64,000 nucleotides of DNA from Mycolicibacterium mengxianglii. Lineage in GTDB: Bacteria > Actinomycetota > Actinomycetes > Mycobacteriales > Mycobacteriaceae. Shown here in pieces: positions 25,656 to 36,200 of this stretch. The DNA lies in contig NZ_CP065373.1 of NCBI RefSeq assembly GCF_015710575.1, forward strand, positions 5,394,001-5,458,000, in the 5' to 3' direction. The first letter of the stretch is position 1; the number at the start of each line of letters is the position of its first letter. The notes below the pieces were generated by a model, which was not told where the DNA came from, did not search any database, and saw only the letters and a program-made list of their open reading frames with translations. The position numbers and the translations under genes were made by a program.

Positions 25656-27278
25656 GTGCCACGTCGCCGTCCCGCACCACTTCTACTACTCACCGCCATC
25701 GCGGCGTCAGTAGTCCTTGTCCCGTGGGCCATTGACGGCGTGCCCCCTGGCGTCGACGTACCCCAGGCGGCCGATACCCGGCTCATCGAGGAACCCCTGG
25801 CAGGCCTCGGCGGTGGGGAAACCATCCGCGAACTCTCGCAGGACACCCCGTTCTCGATGGTCGCACTCACCGGCGACGACCTGACCGGCACCGAAGCCAA
25901 GGTCCGCGCCAAACAGGGCGACGGGTCCTGGGGCCCCTGGTACGACACCGAAACGCTGGAGGGACCCAACTCCGAGGACGCCGCAGGCGGTCACCGCCGC
26001 GGCACCGACCCGGTGTTCGTCGGCCTCACCACGGCAGTGCAGATCGCAGTCACCCGACCGCCCGGCGCGCCGGTCACCACGGTACCGCCGGAGCAGCCCG
26101 ACAGCGGCGCGCTCGGGTACGTGCCCGCCTCCACCGAACGCTCCCTGGCGCAGAACATGTCGGCCATCCTGATCACCCCGCCGCAGGCGCCACCGGATGT
26201 GGGCTTCACCCCGCCGGTCGGTGTGCTGGCCCCCGGCCAGCCGCCCAGCGTCATCAGCCGGGCGCAGTGGGGTGCCGACGAGTCGCTCAAGTGCGGAAAC
26301 CCCCGCTACGACAAGAGTGTCCGTGCCGCCGTCGTCCACCACACCGCCGGCAGCAACGACTACGCACCCGAGGATTCCGCGGCGATGGTCCGCGCGGCCT
26401 ACGCGTACCACACCCGCACCCTGGGCTGGTGCGACATCGCCTACAACGCCCTGGTCGACAAATACGGGCAGGTGTTCGAGGGCCGCGCAGGCGGACTGGA
26501 CCGGCCCGTCGAGGGCTCCCACACCGGCGGCTTCAACACCGACACCTGGGGAGTCGCGATGATCGGTGACTTCCGGGTTGTCCCGCCCACTGACATCCTG
26601 GTCCGGACCGTCGGCCGACTGTTGGGCTGGCGGCTCGGCCTGGACCACGTCGACCCGAAGAATTTTGTGCAGCTGACCTCGGCCGGAGGGGCCTACACGC
26701 ACTTCCCCCGCGGCTTCACGCCGACCCTGCCGACGATCTTCACCCACCGCGACGTCGGCAACACCGAGTGCCCGGGCGACGCCGCATATGCCGCCATGAA
26801 CCAGATCCGCGACATCGCGGCACGATTCAACGACCAGCCGGGCCCCATGACCCTCGAGGACCGGCTTCGCGGCGGAGCCATCCACAGCAAGTGGAAGCGG
26901 ATGGGCGGGGAAATCAGCCCGCTCGGAGCACCGCGGGGCCCCGAGGCTGCGGCGACGGGCAACGCCCGGTACGTGAGCTTCACCCGGGGCGCCATCTACT
27001 GGTCACCCGAGAGTGGTGCCCAACCCGTCGGCGGCGCCATTTACGACGCCTGGGCGTCGCTGGGTTATGAACGCGGCCTGCTGGGCCTGCCGACCAGCGG
27101 TGAAATCCGCGAACCGCAATGGATCAAGCAGAACTTCCAGCACGGCACGCTGAACTTCGACCGGGAGACCGGCCTGGTGACACGAGTGGTCGACGGTGTC
27201 GCACAGGAGCTGCCGCCCCTGGGCCCGGAGGGCCCGCCGGTGCAGCTGGAGCGCTTCACCCCGATCCGGCTCGACTAG
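25656..27278 (+). CDS. Exported peptidoglycan amidase with LGFP repeats (Rv3811-like)
   Basis: The protein is predicted to cleave the N-acetylmuramoyl-L-alanine amide bond of peptidoglycan outside the cell. It has an N-terminal signal peptide (about 30 residues), a beta-rich middle region, then an amidase_2/PGRP domain at about residues 200-395. Zinc-ligand signatures are VVHHTAG, THRDVGNTECPG and the AYHTRTLGWCDIAYN region. Two to three LGFP repeats at the C-terminus (for example PLGAPRG, LLGLPTSGE) probably bind the mycolyl-arabinogalactan. GTG 25656 is the start. It lies downstream of erp, as Rv3811 does. Confidence 0.9.
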   Translation: MPRRRPAPLLLLTAIAASVVLVPWAIDGVPPGVDVPQAADTRLIEEPLAGLGGGETIRELSQDTPFSMVALTGDDLTGTEAKVRAKQGDGSWGPWYDTETLEGPNSEDAAGGHRRGTDPVFVGLTTAVQIAVTRPPGAPVTTVPPEQPDSGALGYVPASTERSLAQNMSAILITPPQAPPDVGFTPPVGVLAPGQPPSVISRAQWGADESLKCGNPRYDKSVRAAVVHHTAGSNDYAPEDSAAMVRAAYAYHTRTLGWCDIAYNALVDKYGQVFEGRAGGLDRPVEGSHTGGFNTDTWGVAMIGDFRVVPPTDILVRTVGRLLGWRLGLDHVDPKNFVQLTSAGGAYTHFPRGFTPTLPTIFTHRDVGNTECPGDAAYAAMNQIRDIAARFNDQPGPMTLEDRLRGGAIHSKWKRMGGEISPLGAPRGPEAAATGNARYVSFTRGAIYWSPESGAQPVGGAIYDAWASLGYERGLLGLPTSGEIREPQWIKQNFQHGTLNFDRETGLVTRVVDGVAQELPPLGPEGPPVQLERFTPIRLD

Positions 27279-27293
27279 CTGCGGCGTTCGCTG

Positions 27294-28118
27294 TCAGCCC
27301 CACCAGCGTTCGAGCACCTGGGCCAGACCATCCTCGTAGTTCGGCGCGGTCACCTCGTCGGCAGCGGCCATCGCCTCCGGATGAGCGTTGCCCATGGCGA
27401 CACCGCGGCCCGCCCATCGCAGCATCGGCACGTCGTTGGGCATGTCACCGAAGGTGATGATCTGCCGGGCAGACACGCCCAGCGGGGTGGCCACCTCCTC
27501 GACACCGGTGGCCTTGCTGATGCCCAACGGGACGATCTCGATGAGGCCGTTATTGGTGCTGTAGGTGATATCGCCCTCGATACCGATGTGCTTGGCGAGC
27601 TCGGCAGCCATCTCGGCGCTGCTCGCACCCGCCTTGCGGATCAGCAGCTTGACGGCCGGCGCGCTGAGCAGATCCTCGATAGACACCTCGGTGTTGTCCG
27701 GGTTCAGCCAGGCGTGCTCGTAGCCCGGTGAGCTGACGAACTGCGGAGTCGCGGCGTCATGGGCGCTGCGGCCGACACGCTCCACCGCCAGGCCGGCCCC
27801 GGGAATCACCCGCAACGCGATTTCTGAAAGCGCGCCGAGTACGTCCGAGGACAACGTGCGTGCCGACAGAATCCGGTCGGTGGCGGGGTCGTAGAGCACT
27901 GCCCCGTTGGCGCACACCGACATCGGGGCGAACCCCAACGCATCCACCACCGGGTGTATCCAGCGCGGCGGCCGCCCGGTGGCGAGCACGAACGTCGTAC
28001 CGGCGTCCACAGCCGCGAGCACCGCGTCACGGGTCCGGTCGGTGATGTTCTCGTCGTTGTCGAGCAGGGTGCCGTCGACGTCGGTGGCGATCAGGGTCGG
28101 TGCCTCACCGCTGCTCAA
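27294..28118 (-). CDS. HAD-superfamily (Cof-type) hydrolase, Rv3813c-like
   Basis: A haloacid-dehalogenase-fold phosphatase with motif I DVDGTLLD near the N-terminus, motif II in VLATGRP and motif IV GDMPNDVPML near the C-terminus. The large type-IIB cap between them marks the Cof subfamily, whose members act on small sugar or nucleotide phosphates; the substrate cannot be told from sequence. The TTG start at 28118 overlaps the stop of the upstream acyltransferase (TTGA), which supports coupling. It ends 15 bases from the convergent amidase gene. Confidence 0.9.
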   Translation of the reverse strand: MSSGEAPTLIATDVDGTLLDNDENITDRTRDAVLAAVDAGTTFVLATGRPPRWIHPVVDALGFAPMSVCANGAVLYDPATDRILSARTLSSDVLGALSEIALRVIPGAGLAVERVGRSAHDAATPQFVSSPGYEHAWLNPDNTEVSIEDLLSAPAVKLLIRKAGASSAEMAAELAKHIGIEGDITYSTNNGLIEIVPLGISKATGVEEVATPLGVSARQIITFGDMPNDVPMLRWAGRGVAMGNAHPEAMAAADEVTAPNYEDGLAQVLERWWG

Positions 28119-28861
28119 TCTCGTCCCGCCTGCCTGCGCGCTCGCTCTGCGAGCTCCGCCTGATCCAGCACTGTTGCCTCCTCGGGCGTCGGCGCGGTCC
28201 CACCGAGGCGCCGCGGCACCCAGTACTCACCGTCGCCATGTTCATAGTCACGTTGTACCCGATCCAGAACCGCGGTCATCGCCGCGCGGATCGAGCCGTT
28301 GGCCGCCTCAGCAGGCCCAGCCGGCGCCAACGCTGGGCCCACTGCGACAGTAATCGGAAAGTTGTTGTGTCCCAACTTCTTCGGTTGATCCTTGGTCCAG
28401 ATGCGTTGGCCACCCCACACAATCAGTGGCACGACGGGCACCTGAGCCTCCACCGACATCCTCGCCGCACCCGTCTTGAAGCCCTTCAATTCGAAGCTGC
28501 GACTGATCGTCGCCTCCGGGAACACCCCCACCAGTTCACCTTCCCGCAGTCGCGCCACCGCCGTGACATACGCATCAGCCCCAGCTCGACGGTTGACGGG
28601 GATGGTCTTGGTGTGGGTGATCAGAAAATTGACCAGCTTCACTTGTGTCATCTCGGCTTTGATCATGAAACGCATCCGGCGGCTGCGCCGTTTCGCGGCC
28701 AGCGCCGCGAACAACCAGTCGGTATAGCTGATGTGGTTGATCGCCACCACCGCCCCGCCGGTCTGCGGGATGTGTTCGAGGCCGTCGAAGGTGATCTCGG
28801 TACCGAACACTCTGACGACGACCTCAGCCGCGATCTCGAGAGTTCGGTAAACCGGCTCCAT
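28115..28861 (-). CDS. PlsC-type 1-acyl-glycerol-3-phosphate acyltransferase family protein (first of two)
   Basis: Membrane-associated acyltransferase with the catalytic NHISYTD (NHx4D) motif and the substrate-binding block FPEATISRSF. It is predicted to transfer an acyl group from acyl-CoA or ACP to a glycerophosphate or glycolipid acceptor. It corresponds to one of the Rv3814c-Rv3816c paralogues of M. tuberculosis; here only two copies are present instead of three. ATG 28861 lies 5 bases after the stop of the second copy, with AGGTGGA between. Confidence 0.9.
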   Translation of the reverse strand: MEPVYRTLEIAAEVVVRVFGTEITFDGLEHIPQTGGAVVAINHISYTDWLFAALAAKRRSRRMRFMIKAEMTQVKLVNFLITHTKTIPVNRRAGADAYVTAVARLREGELVGVFPEATISRSFELKGFKTGAARMSVEAQVPVVPLIVWGGQRIWTKDQPKKLGHNNFPITVAVGPALAPAGPAEAANGSIRAAMTAVLDRVQRDYEHGDGEYWVPRRLGGTAPTPEEATVLDQAELAERARRQAGRD

Positions 28862-28866
28862 TCCAC

Positions 28867-29631
28867 CTACTCCGGCCCTGGCCGATCAGCTCGGGCCTGA
28901 GCACGTCGGGCGGCCTCCTCGGCATCCATCTGCGCCGCCTCGGCCAGTGTGGGAGCGCCGCCACCGAGTCGGTGCGGCACCCAGAACTCCCCGGGCGGGT
29001 ACGGGCCATAGGCGTCCTGGACGCGTTCGAGGAGGTGCTGCATCCGCGAATGCAGCAGATGGGTGAGCTCGGGGGCGGGCAGCGTGGGCATGATCGGTTC
29101 GCCGACGGCGATGCTGATCGGCACCTTGGGTCGCCACATCTTCTTGGGATGGTCCTTGGTCCAGATCCGCTGGGCGCCCCAGACGATGTGCGGGACGATC
29201 GGCACATCCGCGGCGATCGCCATCCGCGCCGCCCCGGACTTGAACTCCTTGATCTCGAAGCTCCGGCTGATCGTCGCTTCGGGGTACACCCCGACGAGCT
29301 CCCCCTCCTTGAGCCGCTGACACGCCAAGTCGAAGGATTGGGCTCCTGCGGCACGATCCACCGCGATGTGACGCAGACTGCGCATCACCGGGCCGGTGAC
29401 CGGGTGGTCGAAGACTTCCTTCTTGGCCATGAACCGCACTTTGCGACCCAGCCCCTGCTGATAAGCAGGCAGACCCGCGAAGGTGAAGTCGAAGTAGCTG
29501 GTGTGATTGATCGCGATCACGGCGCCGCCGGTCTTCGGCAGGTTTTCGACACCGGTCACCGTGAACTTCAGCCCCTGCAGCTTCCACGTGAGCCGCGCGA
29601 GCTGGATAACGGTGCTGTATACCGGTTCCAC
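28867..29631 (-). CDS. PlsC-type acyltransferase family protein (second of two)
   Basis: Paralogue of the next gene downstream, with the same N-terminus (MEPVY), the catalytic motif NHTSYFD and the block YPEATISRSF. It also shares the strongly conserved stretch IVWG(A/G)QRIWTKD. The acceptor lipid is unknown. A GTG start at 29631 opens a three-gene unit (two acyltransferases, HAD hydrolase) divergent from the Rieske gene. The 198 bases between the two starts must hold both promoters; I could not pick convincing hexamers. Confidence 0.9.
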   Translation of the reverse strand: MEPVYSTVIQLARLTWKLQGLKFTVTGVENLPKTGGAVIAINHTSYFDFTFAGLPAYQQGLGRKVRFMAKKEVFDHPVTGPVMRSLRHIAVDRAAGAQSFDLACQRLKEGELVGVYPEATISRSFEIKEFKSGAARMAIAADVPIVPHIVWGAQRIWTKDHPKKMWRPKVPISIAVGEPIMPTLPAPELTHLLHSRMQHLLERVQDAYGPYPPGEFWVPHRLGGGAPTLAEAAQMDAEEAARRAQARADRPGPE

Positions 29632-29829
29632 AACAGTGCAGCCTAATGCTCGACGGCCACCGATGACCCCAGAGGCTCATGTCACATATCTGAGAGCCAT
29701 TCGGAACTGCTCACGGCGGCGTTTGCGCGGCGACCCTGACGCGGCGGGCCGCTAAGCTCGAAAAGGCCGCGTAGTGCGGCGCCAGTTCCACCACGTCAGG
29801 TGGTGACTGTTTCCACCAGAGAGGTATAT

Positions 29830-31380
29830 GTGCAGGTCACGAGCGTCGGGCACGCCGGCTTCCTGATTGAGACGGACGCGGGCAGCATCCTGTGTGATCC
29901 GTGGGTCAACCCCGCGTACTTCGGGTCGTGGTTCCCGTTCCCGGACAACAGCCAGTTGGACTGGGACCGCCTCGGCGACTGCGACTACCTCTACGTCTCC
30001 CACATGCACAAGGACCACTTCGACCCGGAGAACCTGCGCCGACACGTACGCAAGGACGCCACGGTGCTGCTGCCGGACTATCCCGTGCCGGACCTGCGCC
30101 GCGAACTCGAGAAGCTGGGCTTCCACACGTTCGTCGAGACCACCAACTCGGTGAAGCACCGCGTCAGTGGGCCCAAGGGCGACCTCGACGTGATGATCAT
30201 CGCGCTGCGCTCCCCGGCCGACGGCCCGATCGGCGACTCAGGCTTGGTGGTGTCGGACGGCGAGACCGTCGCGTTCAACATGAATGACGCCCGCCCGGTG
30301 GACCTCGACGCGCTCGAGACGGAGTTCGGCCGGGTGGACGTGCACATGCTGCAGTTCTCCGGTGCCATCTGGTATCCGATGGTCTACGACATGCCCGAAC
30401 GGGCCAAGGCCACGTTCGGCACCCAGAAGCGTCAGCGCCAGATGGACCGTTGCCGCCAGTACATCGCCCAAGTCGGGGCCACCTGGGTCGTTCCTTCCGC
30501 GGGCCCCCCCTGCTTCCTCGACGACGCGCTACGCGACCTCAACGACGACCACGGTGACCCGGCGAACATCTTCCCCGACCAGATGGTCTTCCTGGAGCAG
30601 ATGCGCAACAACGGGCACGACCGCGGCCTGCTGATGATGCCCGGCACTGTCGCCGATTTCACCGGCTCAGAACTGAACTCACTGCAGCACCCGCTGCCCG
30701 TGGAGCAGGTCGAAGCCATCTTCACCACCGGCAAGGCCGCCTATATCGAGGACTACGCGCAGCGGATGGCTCCGGTGCTGGCCGCCGAGAAGGCGCGCTG
30801 GGCACCGGCGGCGGGCGACTCACTGCTCGAGCCGCTGCGGGAGGTGTTCGAGCCGATCATGACCCAGACCGACCAGATCTGCGACGGCATCGGCTACCCG
30901 GTGGAGCTGCGGTTGGGCCCGGAAACCGTGGTCCTGGACTTTCCGAAACGAGCTGTGCGCGAACCCATCTCGGATGAGAAGTTCCGGTACGGCTTCGAAA
31001 TCGCACCCGAGTTGGTGCGCACGGTGCTGCGCGACGGCGAGCCGGACTGGGTGAACACGATCTTCTTGTCCACCCGATTCCGCGCGTGGCGGGTCGGCGG
31101 GTACAACGAGTACCTGTACACGTTCTTCAAGTGCCTCACCGATGAGCGGATCGCCTACGCCGACGGTTGGTTCGCCGAAGCCCACGATGATTCGGCGTCG
31201 ATCACCCTCGACGGCTGGGAGATCCAGCGACGCTGCCCGCACTTGAAGGCCGATTTGTCGAAATTCGGTGTGATCGAAGGAAATACACTGACCTGCAACC
31301 TGCACGGCTGGCAGTGGAACCTGAACAACGGGCGCTGCCAGACCACCAAGGGCCACGAGCTGCGGAGCAGGCGGCTATGA
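29830..31380 (+). CDS. Metallo-beta-lactamase-fold/Rieske fusion protein (Rv3818-like)
   Basis: This 516-residue protein combines an N-terminal metallo-hydrolase domain (SHMHKDHFDPEN, an HxHxDH-like site) with a C-terminal Rieske [2Fe-2S] domain whose ligands are in CPHLKADL and CNLHGWQW. The architecture resembles UlaG/CMP-Neu5Ac-hydroxylase-like proteins, suggesting an oxygenase-type reaction, but the substrate is unknown. The GTG at 29830 gives an N-terminus identical in register to Rv3818 (QVTSVGHAGF) and has AGAGAGG upstream. It overlaps the next gene by four bases. Confidence 0.9.
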   Translation: MQVTSVGHAGFLIETDAGSILCDPWVNPAYFGSWFPFPDNSQLDWDRLGDCDYLYVSHMHKDHFDPENLRRHVRKDATVLLPDYPVPDLRRELEKLGFHTFVETTNSVKHRVSGPKGDLDVMIIALRSPADGPIGDSGLVVSDGETVAFNMNDARPVDLDALETEFGRVDVHMLQFSGAIWYPMVYDMPERAKATFGTQKRQRQMDRCRQYIAQVGATWVVPSAGPPCFLDDALRDLNDDHGDPANIFPDQMVFLEQMRNNGHDRGLLMMPGTVADFTGSELNSLQHPLPVEQVEAIFTTGKAAYIEDYAQRMAPVLAAEKARWAPAAGDSLLEPLREVFEPIMTQTDQICDGIGYPVELRLGPETVVLDFPKRAVREPISDEKFRYGFEIAPELVRTVLRDGEPDWVNTIFLSTRFRAWRVGGYNEYLYTFFKCLTDERIAYADGWFAEAHDDSASITLDGWEIQRRCPHLKADLSKFGVIEGNTLTCNLHGWQWNLNNGRCQTTKGHELRSRRL

Positions 31381-31715
31381 GCGCACCGCCGCAGCAGTAC
31401 TACGACGACGGCATGGTCCAATTGGACCGGCACGCGATCACGTTGCGGCGCTACCATTTTCCTTCTGGTACATCGAAAGTAATTCCGCTGCAATCTGTTC
31501 GGGGTTACGAGGTGGAGCAGCTCGGCGTGTTCATGCAGCGGTTCCGGATTTGGGGCAGCTCTGATCTGCGACGCTGGCTACCGCTGGATGTGCAGCGGCC
31601 GCTGAGATCCACCTTGGTGACGTTGGATGTGCCCGGCCTCAAGCTGCGGCCCGCCTTCACCCCGGCGCGGCCGGAGGAGTTCGTGGCACTGCTGGACGAG
31701 TTGCTGAACCGCTAG
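31377..31715 (+). CDS. Conserved hypothetical protein (Rv3819-like)
   Basis: A 112-residue soluble protein translated through an ATGA overlap with the Rieske gene, so it is probably made in step with it. It has no recognisable catalytic motif. The predicted beta-rich core (KVIPLQSVRGYEV and LRSTLVTLDVPG segments) looks like a small PH-like or binding domain, which is a guess. Rv3819 has the same size and place in M. tuberculosis. Confidence 0.85.
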   Translation: MSAPPQQYYDDGMVQLDRHAITLRRYHFPSGTSKVIPLQSVRGYEVEQLGVFMQRFRIWGSSDLRRWLPLDVQRPLRSTLVTLDVPGLKLRPAFTPARPEEFVALLDELLNR

Positions 31716-32038
31716 CGAAGGCGGGCCAGACCATCGAAGCAGAACACCCGTTGTGGCTCGGGGAACACCACTGCGGCGGTATCGGCGCTGCAGACCGACG
31801 AGTCCGAACTGCCGTCGACCCGCTTGATTCTTTGCGGTGACCTCTTGCCCGCACAATCGTCGACCTTCAGGCTCTTGTCCGACAGGTTTGTTCGCATAAC
31901 AGTTAGCCGGCTTCAGGTTTCGGATGAAGTAGTAGACGGTGTGATCATCGCTGACACTGGCGTATTGCGAACTGGCGGGTGGGTTCGCCGTCCGGGCAGT
32001 CAATCGGTCAAGCGAATCCAATTGCGCCGCCGCTTGGC
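31712..32038 (-). pseudogene. Decayed gene for a Cys-containing, probably exported protein
   Basis: Two protein-like pieces lie in different minus-strand frames. The upstream piece contains SSQYASVSDDHTVYYFIRNL and breaks up near 31900. The downstream piece runs from about 31897 to a TAG at 31712 and contains KVDDCAGKR, SSVCSADTAAVVFPEPQRV and FCFDGLARLR. Together they read like the C-terminal part of one protein with regularly placed cysteines, interrupted by a frameshift. No start region remains, because the MOSC gene begins its 3' end immediately upstream. I do not recognise the family. Confidence 0.45.
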
Positions 32039-33043
32039 TCAGGTCCGGTCGCGCAGGACGGTTTTCTCCAGGACACGCTGAACCTGACGCATCGCCGACT
32101 TCTGCGCCGCCGCCATCGCGCGTCGTATCGCCGCCGGCTCCTCGAGGATGCGCACCCGCACCTCGTCTCCCACCGTCAACAGACCAGCGCGGGACACATC
32201 GGCGTACACCCCCAGGAAGCGGTCGGTGCGCTGCGCCAATCGCCGTGTCAACGCGCGGTCCAGTTCGAGGCCCGGTTGCGGGCGGGTCGGCACCACACAA
32301 CGGATCGTCGGCACGCTCACGCGCAGGGTCGCCGTACCGACCTCCACGGTTCCGCCGGCCCAATCCGACTCGGGAAATTCGGTTTTCGGATCGCTCATCG
32401 CAACCAGAATGTTCGGCCGGAAGCGGCGCACGTCGTAGCCCGCGCCGTCCGGAGACAAGGACATCAGGCTGGTGGTACTGATCAGATGGAGGGGGGCCAG
32501 GTCGACGAATGCCCCTGGCGGCGTGGAGAATCGGGCCAGCGTCATGACCTGCTTTGTGGTGAACACCGAGGTATCGGGCAGCGGTTCGGCGGGGTCGAGT
32601 CCGAAATCACGGCGCACCTCGGCCGCGGCGTAATTGGCTTTGCTCTGCCGCAGGGAGAGCCGGTGCGCGCTGGTGTCCTCGCGCGGCGGCAGGGGCGTCA
32701 GTCGCACCGCACGGCCCACCAACTCCGACAATCGCTGGTGGATCTGCGGATCCGCACTGGAGATCTCCTCGCCACCCGGGAAGGTGATGATTACCTCCGG
32801 GACGTGTCCCGGGCCGGCTTCTGGCCCGGGCTCGGCGGCGTAGCGCGCCGCGCAGCCGAGCAACGCTGGAATTCGCCGCGCCGAGGCGGTGACGTCGTTC
32901 TCCAGGTCACGGACCGCCCACAGCCGGTCGGCGTGCGCGCCGCGCTGGTCCACCCGCATCTGGTCGACCCGGTTTCCCCCCATCGATTTCACCGGGAACC
33001 GCCACAACTCAGCCACGGTCGTCACCCCTGCGAACCCCGTCAT
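32039..33043 (-). CDS. MOSC-domain protein
   Basis: The 334-residue protein begins with a MOSC N-terminal beta-barrel (VAELWRFPVKSMGG) and continues into a MOSC domain with the conserved FRPNILVAM and Cys-containing VPTIRCVVPTRP segments. MOSC proteins handle sulfur or molybdenum-cofactor chemistry and several reduce N-hydroxylated compounds; the Cys is the expected cofactor ligand. The ATG at 33043 is chosen because GGAGG lies six bases upstream; an in-frame start 31 codons earlier would add a non-conserved leader. It flanks the accessory glycan cluster. Confidence 0.88.
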   Translation of the reverse strand: MTGFAGVTTVAELWRFPVKSMGGNRVDQMRVDQRGAHADRLWAVRDLENDVTASARRIPALLGCAARYAAEPGPEAGPGHVPEVIITFPGGEEISSADPQIHQRLSELVGRAVRLTPLPPREDTSAHRLSLRQSKANYAAAEVRRDFGLDPAEPLPDTSVFTTKQVMTLARFSTPPGAFVDLAPLHLISTTSLMSLSPDGAGYDVRRFRPNILVAMSDPKTEFPESDWAGGTVEVGTATLRVSVPTIRCVVPTRPQPGLELDRALTRRLAQRTDRFLGVYADVSRAGLLTVGDEVRVRILEEPAAIRRAMAAAQKSAMRQVQRVLEKTVLRDRT

Positions 33044-33228
33044 CGGCACCTCCGCATTGCCCGGCGTGTTGAGTTTCTCGCCGCGTCGCCAGTCTAGGAG
33101 CACCGAGTGTGTGTGGAAAGAGCAAGCAAGCAGCATGTGTCCCGCGGCAACCGCTGCCGGCAGGAGCGCCAGCCCCAGGCGGCTCCCGCTGTCACAACTC
33201 GCAGATCAACCAGATGGGCTTCTTCATG

Positions 33229-36200
33229 TCATCTCGTTTTGTGGATCATCGATCCCCAAGCACTGAGGGTCCGATCGGAGTCGGGATCGCCGTACTGCAA
33301 GGTAAAGGTGTCGTCGACGACCTCGCCGACATTCCACAACAGACCACCATCGACGTCGCTGTTGTTTATCGCTCGAGCGACGTTGTCGTAGAAGGCCTGG
33401 CGTACATCGAACGATCCGGCATCTCGGTATGAGTATCCGACCTCTTCCAGAAACAGCGGCTTGCCCAGTTCCTCCGCAGCCTCCCGCCAAATCTGGATGG
33501 TGTCGCCAAGCACCTCGCTGCTCGCGGGGTCGCTGAGGTACTTCGGATACAAGTGGCTTGAGCAAAGGGTGATCGATGGGATGCGACAGAGTGTTTCGAA
33601 ATCAGCACCGGGAAGGCCAGTGAGTCGTCGATCGTAAGGGTAGCCCGGGCCGAATCCTTCGGCTCCGATGGTGACGAGGTGAAGTTGGTCCAAACTCGCA
33701 ACGTAGGAGGCCATCTCCTCAGTCCAGTCGGCGACCGCCCCCCGTGGAGTGTTCGGATTAGGACGGGGCTCGTTGAGTAGATCCCAGGCCAACATGGCTT
33801 GCTGATCCGCCATCCGCACGCCCTCCGCATCTCGGTACTCGAGTAGTCGATGGATCTGTTGCCGATATCTGCTTCGGGCCGTGGGTGAGGAGAAGAAGTC
33901 CTCACCAAAGGGCGTGAAGTAGTGCTGGCCGCCAAAATCGGGCAACGCGTTGCCGATGGTGCACACGACCCGCATGCCTCGCTCACGAGCGCTGGAGAGT
34001 GCATTGGCAAGCTTCTCCAAAGTCTCGCCACTCAGCCCGCCGTCAACATCAAAACACCACGTACGAACCGTGTTGAACCCGCTTCCGGCGAGATTGGAGA
34101 GTCGTTGGTCGATGACCGACATCGGTTGTTCGAGAAGGTCGTAGCTGTTGACACCCACGCTGTTCCAACGTTTTCCATCCAGATAGAGGTGCTGGCCCCG
34201 CTTCTCGATGACATCCTCGAGTTCTGGTCGCCGTTTATAGACGATGATTTGGCCGCTGCGAAAGACTGCGACGAAGTGGTCGGCGAGAATGTTACGACTC
34301 ACAGGGGCGAGACCGGACCACACCGCGTCGGTGTTCGCCTGCTGCAGGATGATCCATTCAGCGTGCTGCGCAGGGTTTCTGAGGCTCTCCTGCCAGAACG
34401 GTTTGTTACCTACTCCGATGAACGAACCCATCGGGATACCACTCTCAACTGGACCAACCGGCCGACGATAGTCATCCATCAGGACAAGGCCGCCGTCGTA
34501 GTTCTGTCGCAACCAACCTTCGACCGGCGGACTATCAGGCCCCTTGGAGACGTGTTGCGACGAAAGCCCGACCGTGCCATCTTGATACGCCATGGCTTGC
34601 CTCGTTCCGACGAAATAGACCCCCTGTGCTGCGACGATCACCGTAAGTATGGGCACGAGGACCCGCGGCCTACGGGCGGCCAGATAGGCGATGAAGACAC
34701 CAATCGGAAGTAGCGCCTGTAATCCGTAGCGCAAGTTGGACATTCGGTAGATCGAGTCTGGCGGCACGAATCGAGGAAGAATCAATGAGGCCTGCCCGAG
34801 GTAGAGCGACACGATGTAGAACACGAAACAACTCAACGCCGCAGCCGCGATCAGGGGTGGGCCGATCCGGCGGTCGCGAATCGCTCCGGCGATCAAGAAA
34901 GCCAGTCCAAGCGCTGCCAGGAGCATCAGAGCCAACCCGGCGATGATTCGGACGTCTTCCAACCAGTACAGCACCGATTTTCCTGCGTCGTGGTAGGTCG
35001 GAAGTAATCCCTGCCTCAGGAAAAACTGCTGCTGCTCGGCAGACCCGTAAACGCTCTGAGCGAAGTAGAGAGGATCCGAGAAGATCAGTTGATTCCACAG
35101 AAGCCATCCCAAGATGCCTGTGAAGGCGAGCACACCGAACAGCACACAGACACCCTCTACTCCGGCGCGTGTACGGTAGCGGACCGCTGCAGTGACGAGC
35201 ACGACCACGGCCTCGATGAGGACGAAAATCCAACCGTCGTAGCGGGCTAGCGTCGCGAGGCTCGCGAAAACGGCCGCGAGTACCAAGCTGTTTACTCCGT
35301 CGTGCAGTACCCACTTACACAGAAAGTAGAGCGACGTGGCTACCATCGCCAGCAAAAGCAGCTCGGTCATCGGTGTGGCCGAGAGGTAGAGAGTGTTCGG
35401 GTTGGCGACGATGACCACGGGTGCGAGCCAGCTTGCCGGGATGCTGCCGGTGAGCAAATACGAAGTGCGGTAGGACATCACCGCCGCCAGCACCAGGCAG
35501 GGTACGCCGACAGCTGCGCCGGCCAGTCCCGTGCGCCAGAGATCGTCGTTGACGACGAAGGGCAACATGAGAATGTGCGGCAGTGGCAGCCAAACGCTGC
35601 CTAATTGCGCCATTCCGGCGGTCAGTCCGCTGACAACGCGCTTGGAAATGTTCAGGTGCGCCTCGGCGTCGCCATACGCCAAAATCGTCTGGGTGGAATA
35701 AGCCCATACGGTCGCAGCGAGCCCGGAAACCAGTGCCAACAGGCCAACCAACCGAGTATGGAGACGGATCCGTTTCGGTTCCGGTCGATTGAACCGCAAC
35801 CGCATCGCGATGAATTCGCGCGCTGGCTTCCGGCTGTCCTTCCGATACGCATCGCTGCGTGTCTCGGTGGGATTCCGCCGGTCTTGGATCGGTACTTCTG
35901 CGACAGCGAGGCCGTGTTCACGGGCCTGATAGAAAAGCTCTACATTCGACAGCGTCGCGGAGCTGAGTTCGAGCCGGCGTACCGCAGCAGTGCGCATGAG
36001 CTTCAATGCGCAATTCGCGTCGTGCACTCCAGTGCGGAACACGACGCGGCAAGCGAGGTTGAACGTGCGCGACCGGCACCCGCGAATTGAGGCGTCTACT
36101 CCGCTCTTTCGCCAACCCGTGATGATGTCGGCGCGATCGGTTAGTGGAACGAACTCCATCACGGCGTCGCGGTCGAACTGGCCGTCGCTGCCTACAGATA

